From: Kangiellaceae bacterium
Lineage (GTDB): Bacteria > Pseudomonadota > Gammaproteobacteria > Enterobacterales > Kangiellaceae
Direction of reading: 5' to 3'
Assembly (NCBI GenBank): GCA_026196875.1
Contig: JAPHTP010000009.1
Span: forward strand, 1 to 64,000
Length of the DNA stretch: 64,000 nt
The stretch's first letter is position 1. Each line of letters begins with the position of its first letter. Made by a program: the position numbers and the translations under genes. Below the pieces are notes generated by a model. It saw only the letters and a list, made by a program, of their open reading frames with translations, searched no databases and was not told where the DNA came from. This document shows positions 53,204 to 62,623 of the stretch, in pieces.

Positions 53204-53632
53204 ATGAAATTAACCAACACTTTTTCTAGCAAAGTTTTAAAAACCGCTTTTGTATCTGCTGTCGCATTAAGCTCAATCTCTTTTTCAGCTGTTACCCAAG
53301 CTAACGATGTAGAGCGCTTAGTAATGAGCCTCTGTGAAGCAGCTAAATCAGATGATCGAAGTGGCATGCGTAAGAAGTTAAAATCTGCCAAATTACGTTT
53401 ACGAAATATTTATACTGGCATTAACTGTGGCCCTGATGGAAGTTTACTGCGCGTAGCAACCACTAATGGTGCTATGGAAGCAGCCACATTTATTGCAACT
53501 AAAATCGGCAAAAAAAATCTAGCGAAAGCCGAGTCTGATGGTAAGACCATCGTCCAATTTACTCAAGAGCTTGTGGCTGGCGGTGACGCAAGTAAACAAG
53601 CATTTGTTGACCTTTATAATTCAAAACTTTAA
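53204..53632 (+). CDS. DUF3718 family exported protein, copy 1
   Basis: The 142-residue product has a signal peptide (cleavage near TQA/NDVE, about residue 33) and a mature part of about 109 residues with two Cys (LCEAAK and INCGPDG), probably disulfide-bonded in the periplasm. The pattern RLV.SLCEAAKSDDR.GMRKKLKSAKLRLRNIY fits DUF3718. GAGGAG at 7 nt supports the ATG at 53204 over an in-frame start ten codons upstream. It is about three quarters identical in the mature part to the next gene (82 of 108 positions by hand count), so the two are tandem duplicates. Function is unknown. Confidence 0.85.
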   Translation: MKLTNTFSSKVLKTAFVSAVALSSISFSAVTQANDVERLVMSLCEAAKSDDRSGMRKKLKSAKLRLRNIYTGINCGPDGSLLRVATTNGAMEAATFIATKIGKKNLAKAESDGKTIVQFTQELVAGGDASKQAFVDLYNSKL

Positions 53633-53684
53633 TACTCAATTTAGAAGGTTGTTGTCGAAGAGTTAGCTCCTCTCGAGACAAAAG

Positions 53685-53710
53685 GAGTGGCTCCGGCCAC
53701 TCGATTTTTT
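53685..53710 (+). terminator. Terminator 1 after DUF3718 copy 1
   Basis: GAGTGGC-TCCG-GCCACTC followed by GATTTTTT, 52 bp after the stop codon. This is a standard intrinsic terminator. Confidence 0.9.
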
Positions 53711-53799
53711 GGATTAAACGAGCTGTTTTAATTTTTAGGGAAATTTTTACTAAAGTTTTTTTGAATTCTGCCGAAAAACTCTCTGAACCTAATTTTTAA

Positions 53800-53832
53800 T
53801 CTCTGAGCGATAAGCTCGGAGACAGTTTTTTT
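53800..53832 (+). terminator. Terminator-like hairpin 2 in the DUF3718 spacer
   Basis: TCTCTGAGC-GATAA-GCTCGGAGA forms a 9-bp stem with one U-G pair and is followed by CAG and seven T. It lies between the first terminator and copy 2, where no gene ends, so it may end a short RNA or act as an attenuator in the copy 2 leader. Confidence 0.75.
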
Positions 53833-53844
53833 GTATATGAATAA

Positions 53845-53872
53845 ACCCGAAAAAAATAGTCGGGTATTTTTT
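53845..53872 (+). terminator. Terminator-like hairpin 3, just before DUF3718 copy 2
   Basis: ACCCGA/TCGGGT with a 9-nt A-rich loop is followed by ATTTTTT. The T run ends 2 bp before the TGGAG ribosome site of copy 2, an attenuator-like position. Confidence 0.65.
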
Positions 53873-53889
53873 ACTGGAGTTAGTACTTA

Positions 53890-54297
53890 ATGAAATCATC
53901 TATTAAATTACTTGTTGCTGGTCTTGTATTTGGAACTTCTGCATTTATCTCTGAGCCAGCTGAAGCTAATAATTTAGACCGTTTAGTAGTTAGCTTATGT
54001 GAATCAGCAAAGTCTGATGACCGCACCGGCATGCGTAAGAAATTAAAGTCCGCTAAAATTCGTTTGAAAAATATCTACAATGGTGTTCAATGCGGTTCTG
54101 AAGGAAGTTTATTACGCGTCGCAACCGCTAGTGGTTCAATGGAAGCTGCAACATTTATTGCTACAAAAATTGGAAAGAAAAATCTTGCGGCAGCCGAATC
54201 TGATGGCGTAAGCATCGTTCAATTCGCCGAAAGCTTAGTCGCTTCCGGTGATGTTTCTAAGCAAGCATTTGTTGATTTATACCAATCAAAAATGTAG
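53890..54297 (+). CDS. DUF3718 family exported protein, copy 2
   Basis: The 135-residue protein has a signal peptide ending near AEA/NNLD (residue 26). The mature part keeps both Cys (LCESAK, VQCGSEG) and the MRKKLKSAKIRLKNIY and MEAATFIATKIGKKNL blocks shared with copy 1. Signal peptides and flanks differ, so the duplication is not recent. TGGAG lies about 10 nt before the ATG. The gene is preceded by three hairpins and followed by a strong bidirectional terminator, and is therefore an isolated unit. Confidence 0.85.
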   Translation: MKSSIKLLVAGLVFGTSAFISEPAEANNLDRLVVSLCESAKSDDRTGMRKKLKSAKIRLKNIYNGVQCGSEGSLLRVATASGSMEAATFIATKIGKKNLAAAESDGVSIVQFAESLVASGDVSKQAFVDLYQSKM

Positions 54298-54318
54298 TTA
54301 ACTAAACATTAGTTTCTC

Positions 54319-54356
54319 AGTAATAAAAAAGGGGCTTTCGCCCCTTTTTTATTACT
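54319..54356. terminator. Bidirectional terminator with 17-bp stem
   Basis: A perfect stem runs from AGTAATAAAAAAGGGGC to its complement around loop TTTC, with T runs on both strands. It lies between the convergent DUF3718 copy 2 and adenylation-enzyme genes. Confidence 0.95.
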
Positions 54357-54435
54357 CTATCTAACCAAGCCCTCGTAATTGTACCTTTAAGCCAAAACTT
54401 GCTTTAGCTAGGAGCTGCCGTCAATCTCCCCTGAA

Positions 54436-55971
54436 CTAATCGGAAAACACTATTTGCTTTATCTTTTTGCGGTCATATTTTCCATTTGGTGTTCGAGGAT
54501 ATTCTCCATCTAGAATTTTTACCTTAGTTGGTACCATATATCCAGGTAAACGATTATTGAGCTCCTGATTTAATTCGCTTAACGAAAGTTCACTAGCAAA
54601 AGATACTAATGCCCCGATTTCCCGCAAAGATTCATCGTCACAATCATTAAACACAACGACCCCTTCAGACACTCCTGCTACCGCATTTAAAGATGACTCA
54701 ATTTCCCCGAGCTCAATCCGATAACCAAGATACTTAATTTGATCATCCGCTCTTCCAAGAAACAGAAAATCTCCATTTTCATCCAGTTTGACTAGATCGC
54801 CAGTACAGTATAATGGATCGTGGAAAATGTTATGACTAGGGTTTTGGATGAAAGCCTTTTGGGTTTTCTCTTCATCACCTAAATACCCATAGGCAACCGA
54901 TGTCCCCCTTACCAGTAGCTCTCCTATAGCACCAACTTCCTGTGTCAGACTTCCGTCTTCCGTTCGAATAAACAACTCCATATTGTTACGCGACTTGCCA
55001 ATCGGGATGCTCAAGCAATCTTCTGACGGTCTTGCTTGCATAATATGGTAGCTACAATCGACAGTAATTTCTGTAGGCCCGTACATATTGGTAAACTGAA
55101 TATGCGGGTACATTTCCATCCACGCATCCAAAACATCTCGCGGTAATACTTCACCTGCGCATATCAAATGTTTCACTTTATCCATGCTATCCGGTTTAAG
55201 CCTGCGTGATTTAAGTAACATCGTCAGGACCGAAGGTACACAGAAAAAGACACTTATTTCTCGCTCTTTAATCCATGAAACTAATCGCGGAATTACAGCG
55301 TTTAATTCATCATGCACTAGATGAAGGGTCGCGCCACTTTTGAAGGCGGTGTAGATATCAAATGTCGAATTATCAAAATATAGAGGCGCATGATTGGCCA
55401 CTACGTCATCACTGGTAATATGGTAAGTTTCTACACACCAGTCAATATAATCAATAATCGCCTTATGTGGAATCATGACGCCTTTGGGTACCCCAGTTGA
55501 GCCCGAGGTAAACAGCACATAAGCAATATCAATAGAAAGGTTTCGGTATTCGAGCGGTGCGGTGTCTTGTGGCGTAAACGCCTCAATGTTAATTGTCTTG
55601 GGTCTAACTTGCTCAGGAATTAGCTCTTTAAGTAAAACTTCACTGTGATTGTTTACTATGACTACTTCAGCTTGAGTCGTTTCAAGAATCGATTCAAATC
55701 GCTGTCTTGGTGAATTAATATCGATGGGAACATAAGCGGAATCGGCTTTTAAAATAGACAGTATAGATAAACCAGAAGATACGCTTTTCTTCATGAAAAA
55801 AGGGACAAAGCTTCCTCTTTTTACGCCCGCTTTTTGTAGCTCCCTGGCAAATGCATTTGAGAATGCCTCTGCTTCCAGGTAAGTTACAGATTGATCTTCA
55901 CAGCATATGGCGGGTTTGTCTGGTGTATTCTGAGCCGACTCAGAAAAATATTGCTGAACTAATGTAATCAT
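54436..55971 (-). CDS. Stand-alone amino-acid adenylation enzyme (NRPS A-domain type)
   Basis: The 511-residue member of the ANL superfamily carries NRPS-style motifs: A3 FTSGSTGVPKG (154-164), A4 FDNSTFD (199-205, with Asp200 at the amino-group-binding position), A5 YGPTEIT (297-303), TGDLVKL in A7, LGRADDQIKYLGYRIELGEIE in A8 and catalytic Lys498 in NGKYDR. It activates a carboxylic acid, probably an amino acid, with ATP. There is no carrier, condensation or thioesterase domain and no such gene next to it. DltA-like use with a distant carrier protein is one possibility. It is transcribed alone. The substrate cannot be predicted confidently. Confidence 0.87.
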   Translation of the reverse strand: MITLVQQYFSESAQNTPDKPAICCEDQSVTYLEAEAFSNAFARELQKAGVKRGSFVPFFMKKSVSSGLSILSILKADSAYVPIDINSPRQRFESILETTQAEVVIVNNHSEVLLKELIPEQVRPKTINIEAFTPQDTAPLEYRNLSIDIAYVLFTSGSTGVPKGVMIPHKAIIDYIDWCVETYHITSDDVVANHAPLYFDNSTFDIYTAFKSGATLHLVHDELNAVIPRLVSWIKEREISVFFCVPSVLTMLLKSRRLKPDSMDKVKHLICAGEVLPRDVLDAWMEMYPHIQFTNMYGPTEITVDCSYHIMQARPSEDCLSIPIGKSRNNMELFIRTEDGSLTQEVGAIGELLVRGTSVAYGYLGDEEKTQKAFIQNPSHNIFHDPLYCTGDLVKLDENGDFLFLGRADDQIKYLGYRIELGEIESSLNAVAGVSEGVVVFNDCDDESLREIGALVSFASELSLSELNQELNNRLPGYMVPTKVKILDGEYPRTPNGKYDRKKIKQIVFSD

Positions 55972-56147
55972 TCCCTTTCCTTAAAATCACCTCATTGCGC
56001 CAACAGCAGATAAGGATTATCGTTATTTTATAATTAGAACAATGTCCGCAATAATAGTGAAAAACACCAAGATATCAAGTGCTACCTTTTACCGTGAAAA
56101 AACGATAGTTTTGATTTGGCTCTAATTTGGTAGAGAATGATCGAATT

Positions 56148-58151
56148 TTATACTTTGAACTGCCCCACCAACTTCTGCATATGCTCTGCCAATCTTGCCA
56201 GTTCCTGACTAGCAGATAGGTTCTCTGAAGCCCCTTGAGAGGTTTTGTCCGCCATTTCCGAGATTGAAGAAACATTTTGGTGCATTTCTTGGGATACGGA
56301 ACTTTGTTCTTCCGCCGCACTTGCAATATGGGTGCTCATATCATTGATGACGGTCACCGCTTGAGTAATTTTCTCTAGAGACTCTCCTGCGCGCGCAGTT
56401 TGTTCCACACTATTTTGCGCTTCATTTCTACTCGACTCCATCACCGTAACTGCTTCGCGTGTTCCAGTTTGAAGTCTTTCAATCATCTCTTGGATTTCTG
56501 ATGTAGACTCTTGCGTCTTACTTGCAAGCGTCCTCACTTCATCAGCCACAACGGCAAATCCGCGGCCTTGTTCACCTGCTCGGGCAGCCTCAATTGCCGC
56601 ATTTAATGCGAGCAAATTGGTTTGATCTGCAATACCTCTAATTACGTCCAATACAGCGCCGATGTTTGTACTATATTGGTCCAGCTTATCAATCACAACC
56701 GCCGCACTTTCAATTTCGCTGGCCAGCTTATTGATTGTTTTGATACTGTCTTGTACGACAGCTTGACCGTCTTTTGTTTCGTTATTGGCTTTTTGCACTT
56801 CCATTAAGGTATTGTTCGCACTGTTGGCCACTTCATCAACCGTTGCGGTCATTTCTGTCATAGCGGTAGCGATCATATCGGTTTGTTCTTTTTGGTGATT
56901 AATATTCTCGTTACTTTGGCTGGAAATAGCCGAGGTTTGTTCAGCTGACGCAGACAGTTGTTGTGAGCTAGAGCCAATTTCCTTTAGCATCGACCTCAGC
57001 GCGTCAATTAAATCGTTAAAGCCATTTGACAGCTTCCCTAACTCATCTTCACTGAAAATTTCGGCTTTCTCTGTCAAATCTCCCTTGGAAACTCTACCAA
57101 TCACTCGTAGCACTTCGCCGAGTGGACTAGTAACGCTCTGCAATACCCAATAATTAACACCCGCAGCAACTAAAATAGCCACAACAGCAAATGCCAATAA
57201 TAAAGTTCTGCTCGCACCAACCTTGTCTGAAGCATCCTCTTTAATTGATTGAGTAAGGCCTTTGACTTTGGTAAACACGCTGTTCATGTGCGACAGCGCT
57301 TGGGTAGCAGCCACATCCGAATCACTTAGATCTTTTGCTGCCTCCGCTCTTATTGCCAATTGTTGCGAGTAAGTAGACAAAATATTACCGCTATTAACGG
57401 TTAAGTTTCGAAACTTTTCAATCGCAGCCAACGCATCAGAATAATAGTCGTTGCCAGTGGCATTGGAGTCGGACTGAACCGCCGCAAATTTTGAATCGAA
57501 ATCTTTGACTAAAGCTTCTATGTCTCTAGCAGCCGCACCGACAGCAGCGGCTTGATTGTTTACCAGTACATCTGTAACCGTGACCGTAGCTTCTCGTACC
57601 ATGTTCGACATACTTTGCAAATTGGAAGATGAAGTACCACTTCCTAAGTCGTCTGAGAAGTCGTAAAGAATCGAATCAAGTTCATCTGCAACATCTTCAA
57701 AATCATTACGCATCTGTTCAACAGACACGCCGAGACTGAGATCTCTGCGATGCTTTTCGAATACTTGCGGTACCAATTCAGAAAACTGAGCAATAGCTTT
57801 GTTACTTGCATTAAGAGAACTTAAAACTTCAGGATAATCCTGCGCAGCAGCCGCTAAAGACTTCGAGGAAGAATCGTTTTTTTTCATCAAGTCATTGTAA
57901 TTATTTTCAAAACCGGACAACTCACCTGAGTTTCTAGATTGATGAAACCGGTTGACCTCTACCGTGGCTTGCAACAACGAAGAAATCTTTTCACTCCCTG
58001 AAATCAACATTGGGGTCGATTTGTCCGTTACCGCCGTAAGGCCTTCATCTATACTACTTACACCGCTTAACCCGGTAAATGACAGCGCAATAAGCAACAG
58101 TATCACTAACCCTGAACCACCAGCGATTCTTGCCGTAACTGTTAATTTCAT
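56148..58151 (-). CDS. Methyl-accepting chemotaxis protein
   Basis: The 667-residue inner-membrane chemoreceptor has TM1 (about 10-30), a helical periplasmic ligand-binding domain (about 31-315), TM2 (about 318-338), HAMP (about 339-392, [27 protein letters not shown]) and a signalling domain. The conserved tip is [35 protein letters not shown]. There is no C-terminal CheR-binding pentapeptide. Other chemotaxis genes are not in view, but a sigma-28-like promoter precedes it. The sensed ligand is unknown. Confidence 0.95.
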   Translation of the reverse strand: MKLTVTARIAGGSGLVILLLIALSFTGLSGVSSIDEGLTAVTDKSTPMLISGSEKISSLLQATVEVNRFHQSRNSGELSGFENNYNDLMKKNDSSSKSLAAAAQDYPEVLSSLNASNKAIAQFSELVPQVFEKHRRDLSLGVSVEQMRNDFEDVADELDSILYDFSDDLGSGTSSSNLQSMSNMVREATVTVTDVLVNNQAAAVGAAARDIEALVKDFDSKFAAVQSDSNATGNDYYSDALAAIEKFRNLTVNSGNILSTYSQQLAIRAEAAKDLSDSDVAATQALSHMNSVFTKVKGLTQSIKEDASDKVGASRTLLLAFAVVAILVAAGVNYWVLQSVTSPLGEVLRVIGRVSKGDLTEKAEIFSEDELGKLSNGFNDLIDALRSMLKEIGSSSQQLSASAEQTSAISSQSNENINHQKEQTDMIATAMTEMTATVDEVANSANNTLMEVQKANNETKDGQAVVQDSIKTINKLASEIESAAVVIDKLDQYSTNIGAVLDVIRGIADQTNLLALNAAIEAARAGEQGRGFAVVADEVRTLASKTQESTSEIQEMIERLQTGTREAVTVMESSRNEAQNSVEQTARAGESLEKITQAVTVINDMSTHIASAAEEQSSVSQEMHQNVSSISEMADKTSQGASENLSASQELARLAEHMQKLVGQFKV

Positions 58152-58354
58152 TATTTTCCTCAGATATCTTTACTATCGTCGATTTTTGCTATTCATCGAA
58201 AACTCGTAAACCTGCTAAGGCAGCAAGTGTTATATTCTCAATAAGCATAGACAACAATTTGTTATTTTGCCCAATATCTTTCAGCTAATCGCTTGAAAAA
58301 TCAGGTATTTGTTAAACGGGGAAGCGATGAGCAAACTCCCCTCCTCATCTAAGG

Positions 58355-58381
58355 TTATCGTATTTTGAAATGCCAACTTTA
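58355..58381 (-). promoter_or_regulatory. Sigma-28 (FliA)-like promoter of the chemoreceptor gene
   Basis: On the minus strand, TAAAGTTG-N11-TACGATAA compares with FliA consensus TAAAGTTT-N11-GCCGATAA: 7/8 and 6/8 matches with exact spacing. The leader to the start codon would be about 195 nt. It fits flagellum-coordinated expression. Confidence 0.65.
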
Positions 58382-58440
58382 GAATAATTGGCATAAAAAG
58401 TTCTGTTAAAGTGTATTTTTAGTAATTATGCAGACAGAAA

Positions 58441-58845
58441 TTAACCGAAATGGATAATGATTTCTCGGTGGTGAGACGCATGGCGATGTTCCCATAAATA
58501 GAGACCTTGCCAAGTGCCTAGCAGCAGTTGACCAGATTCAAAAGGAACACTGAGTTGGGTGGCAGTTAATACGGACTTAATGTGTGCGGGCATATCATCT
58601 CGCCCCTCATAAATATGGGTATAAAGGCTGTCTCCTTCCGGCACTAAACGATTAAGCCAGTTTTCTAAATCATGTTTTGCACTAGGGTCTGCATTTTCTT
58701 GGATAATTAAGCTACAAGAGGTGTGACGAACGAATAAAGTACAAAGCCCAGATTCAAAATTAGAAGAAGACAATGCGCTTTGAACTTTACTGGTAAACTC
58801 ATAAAGTCCCTGGCCATTAGTTGAGATTTTTAGCCGCTTAATCAT
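58441..58845 (-). CDS. YjbQ/UPF0047 family protein
   Basis: The 134-residue protein has the family motifs CTLFVRHTSCSLIIQENADPS (about 36-56) and the C-terminal LGTWQGLYLWEHRHASHHREIIIHFG with its His cluster. Some family members show weak thiamine-phosphate synthase activity in complementation tests; the physiological role is unresolved. Its start overlaps the alr stop by 8 nt, so it is cotranscribed with and coupled to alr. Confidence 0.92.
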   Translation of the reverse strand: MIKRLKISTNGQGLYEFTSKVQSALSSSNFESGLCTLFVRHTSCSLIIQENADPSAKHDLENWLNRLVPEGDSLYTHIYEGRDDMPAHIKSVLTATQLSVPFESGQLLLGTWQGLYLWEHRHASHHREIIIHFG

Positions 58846-59923
58846 ACCACTCGAATTTCACTCGTGAAGTTACACCGCAGAACAAAGTATAAGGAATAGT
58901 ATCGGCAAAATGCGCGATTTTTTCTACCGGCAGGCCTTGCCCCCAAAGAGTCGCTACGTCTCCCAGCTCAAAGTCATCGTCTATTCCTAAATCGACAGTA
59001 ATCATGTCCATAGAGACCTTGCCCACCAAAGGGTATTCTTTACCGTTGATTAATACGGGGGTCCCTTCTTTGGCATGTCGCGGGTAACCATCACCATAAC
59101 CAATAGCAATAACACCGATGCGTGTATTCGATTTAGCTTGCCAACTTGCCCCATAACCAACCGTATCTCCGGGTGCTAAGTTCTTAATCGCGAACAATTG
59201 TGATTGTAGAGTCATAGCCGGTTTCAGTTGATGGGCTTCACCGGAAACGCCTAGCAGAGGGGAGCAACCAAACAATATAATGCCAGGACGCACCCATTCA
59301 AAATGCGTCTCAGGCCATGCGATAACTCCAGCTGAATTGGCCAAAGATCTATCTCCTTTTAATCCAGCTATCAATTGAGTAAAACTCTTTAATTGAATAC
59401 TGGTCATAGGATCATGAATATCATCGGCACAGGCAAGGTGCGACATAAACCGGATTTCTTTTACCGCCTGGAGTTTTTGTATTCGATTAAATGCTTCGGT
59501 GTAACTCTGTTCATCGAATCCAAGTCGATTCATGCCAGAATCATACTTTAGCCAAACAACAATTTTGGGGTTTGTGCTGGAATCTTCAGAGAGCTTTTCG
59601 AGCTGATTTACTTGAGAGTCTTGATGCACTACAGTTTGTAGCTCCAATTCTACAACTTGCTTCAATTCTTCTTCGCTAAAAAATCCCTCTAACAAAATAA
59701 TTTCATTCTTAACGCCCGAGCTTCTTAGAATTTCAGCTTCGTCCATACAAGCGACTGCGATAGCTTCTTGTTGAGGAATCGCTCGAGCAACATTGGCTAA
59801 CCCATGTCCATAGGCATTTGCCTTTAAGACTGCCATCACATTACTTTTAGGTGCTAGCGTTTTCACAACTGATAAATTGTGTTCAACCGCTTTTAAATCG
59901 ATGACTGCTTTAGTTGCGCGCAT
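58838..59923 (-). CDS. alr: Alanine racemase
   Basis: The 361-residue PLP enzyme makes D-alanine for peptidoglycan. The PLP Lys34 is in MAVLKANAYGHGL, the second catalytic base Tyr is in TVGYGASW, and the C-terminal domain has IAIGYGDGYPR and GKVSMDMITVDL. It starts 13 nt after dnaB, continuing the ribosomal-protein/dnaB transcription unit. Length is standard. Confidence 0.96.
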   Translation of the reverse strand: MRATKAVIDLKAVEHNLSVVKTLAPKSNVMAVLKANAYGHGLANVARAIPQQEAIAVACMDEAEILRSSGVKNEIILLEGFFSEEELKQVVELELQTVVHQDSQVNQLEKLSEDSSTNPKIVVWLKYDSGMNRLGFDEQSYTEAFNRIQKLQAVKEIRFMSHLACADDIHDPMTSIQLKSFTQLIAGLKGDRSLANSAGVIAWPETHFEWVRPGIILFGCSPLLGVSGEAHQLKPAMTLQSQLFAIKNLAPGDTVGYGASWQAKSNTRIGVIAIGYGDGYPRHAKEGTPVLINGKEYPLVGKVSMDMITVDLGIDDDFELGDVATLWGQGLPVEKIAHFADTIPYTLFCGVTSRVKFEWYD

Positions 59924-59936
59924 AACTGATTTAAAA

Positions 59937-61304
59937 CTAATATTGTTCGTATTCAGTTGCTAGATTGGCAAATCTATTGAAATGGCCTTGGAAAGCTAAT
60001 CGACAAGTACCGATGGGACCATTACGTTGTTTGCCTATAATTACTTCACCAATCCCTTTGTCTTCGGTTTCACTGTTATAAACTTCATCGCGGTAAACAA
60101 ACATAATAATATCCGCATCTTGCTCAATTGCTCCCGATTCACGCAAATCAGACATAACAGGTCTTCTGTCTGCTCGTTGTTCTAACGAGCGATTCAACTG
60201 TGAAAGTGCAATAACCGGAATATTCATTTCTTTAGCTAACGCTTTAAGCGATCGAGATATTTCGGAAATCTCTAATGTTCGATTGTCTCCCAAACCTGGA
60301 ACACTCATCAATTGAAGATAGTCGATAATAACCAAACCAACGTCCCCATGTTCGCGTTGAACTCTTCGGGCACGAGAACGAACTTCAGACGGCGATAGTC
60401 CTGCTGAATCATCGATATACATTTTGCAATTATTCTTCAGAATGTTGGTCGCGACGGAAAGATTATCCCAATCTTGATCGTCTAGCGCTCCAGTTCTTAG
60501 CCTGGTTGCATCAATTCCGCCGATTGATGCAAATGAACGCATTAATAACTGATTCGCAGGCATCTCCATACTAAACACTAAAACTGATTTTCCGCTGTGA
60601 ATGGAAATATGTTCTCCAACATTCATGGCAAATGTGGTTTTACCCATTGCTGGTCGGCCAGCAACGATTATTAAATCTGAATTTTGTAGTCCATTAGTTT
60701 TTGCATTGAGATCCTTAAAACCAGTGTCTAATCCAGTGATCCCGCCTTTTGAATCTACCGCAAATTGAACTTTATCCAGAGTCTCTTCGAGGAAAGTAGA
60801 CGCAATCTTTAATCCAGCATCGTTAGTTTCTCGTTGCTCAGCAATTTTGAAAACTTTGCTCTCGGCCATGTCCAACAAATCATTCGAACTTCGACCTTTA
60901 GGAAAATAAGCAGCATCCGCAATTTCATTGGATATTGAAATCATTTCGCGCAACACTGCTCGCTCTCTTACTATGCTCGCATACGCAGAAATATTTGACG
61001 CACTTGGTGTATTTTTAGCTAAGTCAGCGATATAAGCCAGGCCACCAATTTCTTCCGCTTCACCTTCTTGCTCTAAGAACTCATATAGGGTTACAACGTC
61101 CATCGGACGATTATTTTCCGCCAAATATTTTTGTGCTCGAAAAATGAGTCTATGTTCTTTTCGGTAAAAATCTTCCGGAACCAATTTATCACTAACTTTT
61201 TCCCAGGATTCATTATCAAGCAACAATCCACCAAGCACTGATTGCTCTGCTTCTAAAGAATGGGGCGGCATTTTGATACTGTTAACTTGTTGATCTTCTA
61301 GCAT
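59937..61304 (-). CDS. dnaB: Replicative DNA helicase DnaB
   Basis: The 455-residue hexameric helicase unwinds DNA at the replication fork. The N-terminal domain (about 12-115, PPHSLEAEQSVLGGLLLD) is followed by a linker and a RecA-fold domain with Walker A GRPAMGKTT (216-224), Walker B VGLVIIDYLQLM, and the SRSLKALAKEMNIPVIALSQLNRSLEQR and DLRESGAIEQDADIIMFVYRDEVY blocks. No intein is present. It lies between rplI and alr; a terminator after rplI suggests part of its transcription starts in between. Confidence 0.97.
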   Translation of the reverse strand: MLEDQQVNSIKMPPHSLEAEQSVLGGLLLDNESWEKVSDKLVPEDFYRKEHRLIFRAQKYLAENNRPMDVVTLYEFLEQEGEAEEIGGLAYIADLAKNTPSASNISAYASIVRERAVLREMISISNEIADAAYFPKGRSSNDLLDMAESKVFKIAEQRETNDAGLKIASTFLEETLDKVQFAVDSKGGITGLDTGFKDLNAKTNGLQNSDLIIVAGRPAMGKTTFAMNVGEHISIHSGKSVLVFSMEMPANQLLMRSFASIGGIDATRLRTGALDDQDWDNLSVATNILKNNCKMYIDDSAGLSPSEVRSRARRVQREHGDVGLVIIDYLQLMSVPGLGDNRTLEISEISRSLKALAKEMNIPVIALSQLNRSLEQRADRRPVMSDLRESGAIEQDADIIMFVYRDEVYNSETEDKGIGEVIIGKQRNGPIGTCRLAFQGHFNRFANLATEYEQY

Positions 61305-61395
61305 ATGAGGAACTACCGAAATCTAAATATAAGGCTTTCTTAAGATTCTGACGATCTTTAGCTTAATGGTGCGCAAGCGATAAATCGCTATACCC

Positions 61396-61434
61396 AAAAA
61401 AAACACCCCGAACCATATCAGTGCGGGGTGTTTT
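61396..61434 (-). terminator. Rho-independent terminator after rplI
   Basis: AAAACACCCCG/CGGGGTGTTTT (61400-61410, 61424-61434) with a 13-nt loop is followed on the minus strand by a T run. It separates the ribosomal-protein genes from dnaB. Confidence 0.88.
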
Positions 61435-61491
61435 ATTCTGTCATTTGCGCCACTTGAAAGCAACGCAAATACAAGCTAGTTTAGTAACTAA

Positions 61492-61944
61492 TTACTCAGC
61501 TTGTGCAGTGATAACTACATTCAAAGTAGCATCTACATCAGTGTGCAAGTGAACACTAACTTCGAACTCACCAGTATTACGGATAGCACCGTTAGGTAAG
61601 CGAACTTCGTGCTTTTCGAGTGCAACACCAGCAGCTGAAGCTGCGTCAGCAATATCTTTAGTTCCAACAGAACCAAATAATTTGCCTTCATCACCAGCGT
61701 AAGCTTCGATAGTAACAGTCAATTCAGCAAATTGTGCAGCGCGAGCATCCGCTGCAGATAATAAATCAGCAGCTTTCTTCTCTAATTCTGCACGACGTGC
61801 TTCAAACTTTTCCAAGTTTTCTTTAGTTGCAGGTACCGCTTTACCTTGTGGCAAAAGGAAGTTACGACCATAGCCATTTGCTACAGATACGCTATCACCC
61901 AGCTCACCAAGATTACGGATTTTTTCAAGTAGAATGACGTGCAT
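61492..61944 (-). CDS. rplI: 50S ribosomal protein L9
   Basis: The 150-residue protein has the L9 N-terminal domain [37 protein letters not shown], a long connecting helix (about 45-75) and the C-terminal rRNA-binding domain ending in [13 protein letters not shown]. It follows rpsR by 29 nt. Length is standard (149 in E. coli). Confidence 0.97.
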   Translation of the reverse strand: MHVILLEKIRNLGELGDSVSVANGYGRNFLLPQGKAVPATKENLEKFEARRAELEKKAADLLSAADARAAQFAELTVTIEAYAGDEGKLFGSVGTKDIADAASAAGVALEKHEVRLPNGAIRNTGEFEVSVHLHTDVDATLNVVITAQAE

Positions 61945-61973
61945 TAGTCTTTCCCCTATTCGTTAATCGTTGA

Positions 61974-62201
61974 TTACTTATGCGCGTCTGAATATGGCAA
62001 TAAAGCCAAGAAACGAGCACGTTTAACAGCTGTAGAAAGCTGGCGTTGATACTTAGAACGAGTTCCTGTAATACGGCTAGGAACGATCTTGCCAGTTTCT
62101 GTGATGTAGCTTTTTAAAGTCGCTAAATCTTTGTAGTCGATTTCTGAAATGCCTTCGGCAGTGAAACGACAGTACTTGCGACGTCTGAAATGTCTAGACA
62201 T
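61974..62201 (-). CDS. rpsR: 30S ribosomal protein S18
   Basis: This 75-residue basic protein is the length of E. coli S18. Signatures are [39 protein letters not shown] and [20 protein letters not shown]. The start lies only 14 nt after rpsF; the priB gene found between them in enteric bacteria is absent here. Confidence 0.97.
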   Translation of the reverse strand: MSRHFRRRKYCRFTAEGISEIDYKDLATLKSYITETGKIVPSRITGTRSKYQRQLSTAVKRARFLALLPYSDAHK

Positions 62202-62215
62202 AATAATCTCCTCCG

Positions 62216-62623
62216 TTACTCAGCAGCAGCTTCTTCAGCTGGTGCTTCTTTCTTTTCTGCAGGTTTTTCCGCAGCAGGCTTTTCAAAACGCTTAGCAGCT
62301 TCTTCTTTCGCTTTAACCAGCGGAGAAGCTTCTGTAACTGCTTTTTTCATTTTGATAACAAGCTTACGTAAAACTGCATCGTTGAAACGGAAAAGATTTT
62401 CCAATTCTTCAATTGCTGAGTACTCACACTCAACATTCAATAACACATAGTGTGCTTTGTGAACGTTGTTGATAGCGTAAGCCATTTGACGGCGTCCCCA
62501 GTCTTCTAAACGATGAATTTTGCCTTCAGCGTCAGTGATTACAGCGCTATATCTTTCGATCATAGCTGGAACCTGGTCACTTTGATCAGGGTGCACCAGA
62601 AATACGATTTCGTAGTGTCGCAT
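62216..62623 (-). CDS. rpsF: 30S ribosomal protein S6
   Basis: The 135-residue protein has the conserved core [25 protein letters not shown] and [28 protein letters not shown]. The C-terminal tail is Lys/Glu/Ala-rich, analogous to the RimK-modified Glu tail in E. coli but mixed. GAGGAG supports the ATG. It is first in the rpsF-rpsR-rplI operon with a good promoter and a leader of about 160 nt. Confidence 0.97.
   Translation of the reverse strand: MRHYEIVFLVHPDQSDQVPAMIERYSAVITDAEGKIHRLEDWGRRQMAYAINNVHKAHYVLLNVECEYSAIEELENLFRFNDAVLRKLVIKMKKAVTEASPLVKAKEEAAKRFEKPAAEKPAEKKEAPAEEAAAE

Noticed and set aside
53204-54297. Toxin-antitoxin or bacteriocin pair made by the two small exported proteins
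   Set aside because: They are paralogs of the same DUF3718 family with full signal peptides, not an immunity/toxin pair, and each has separate transcription signals.
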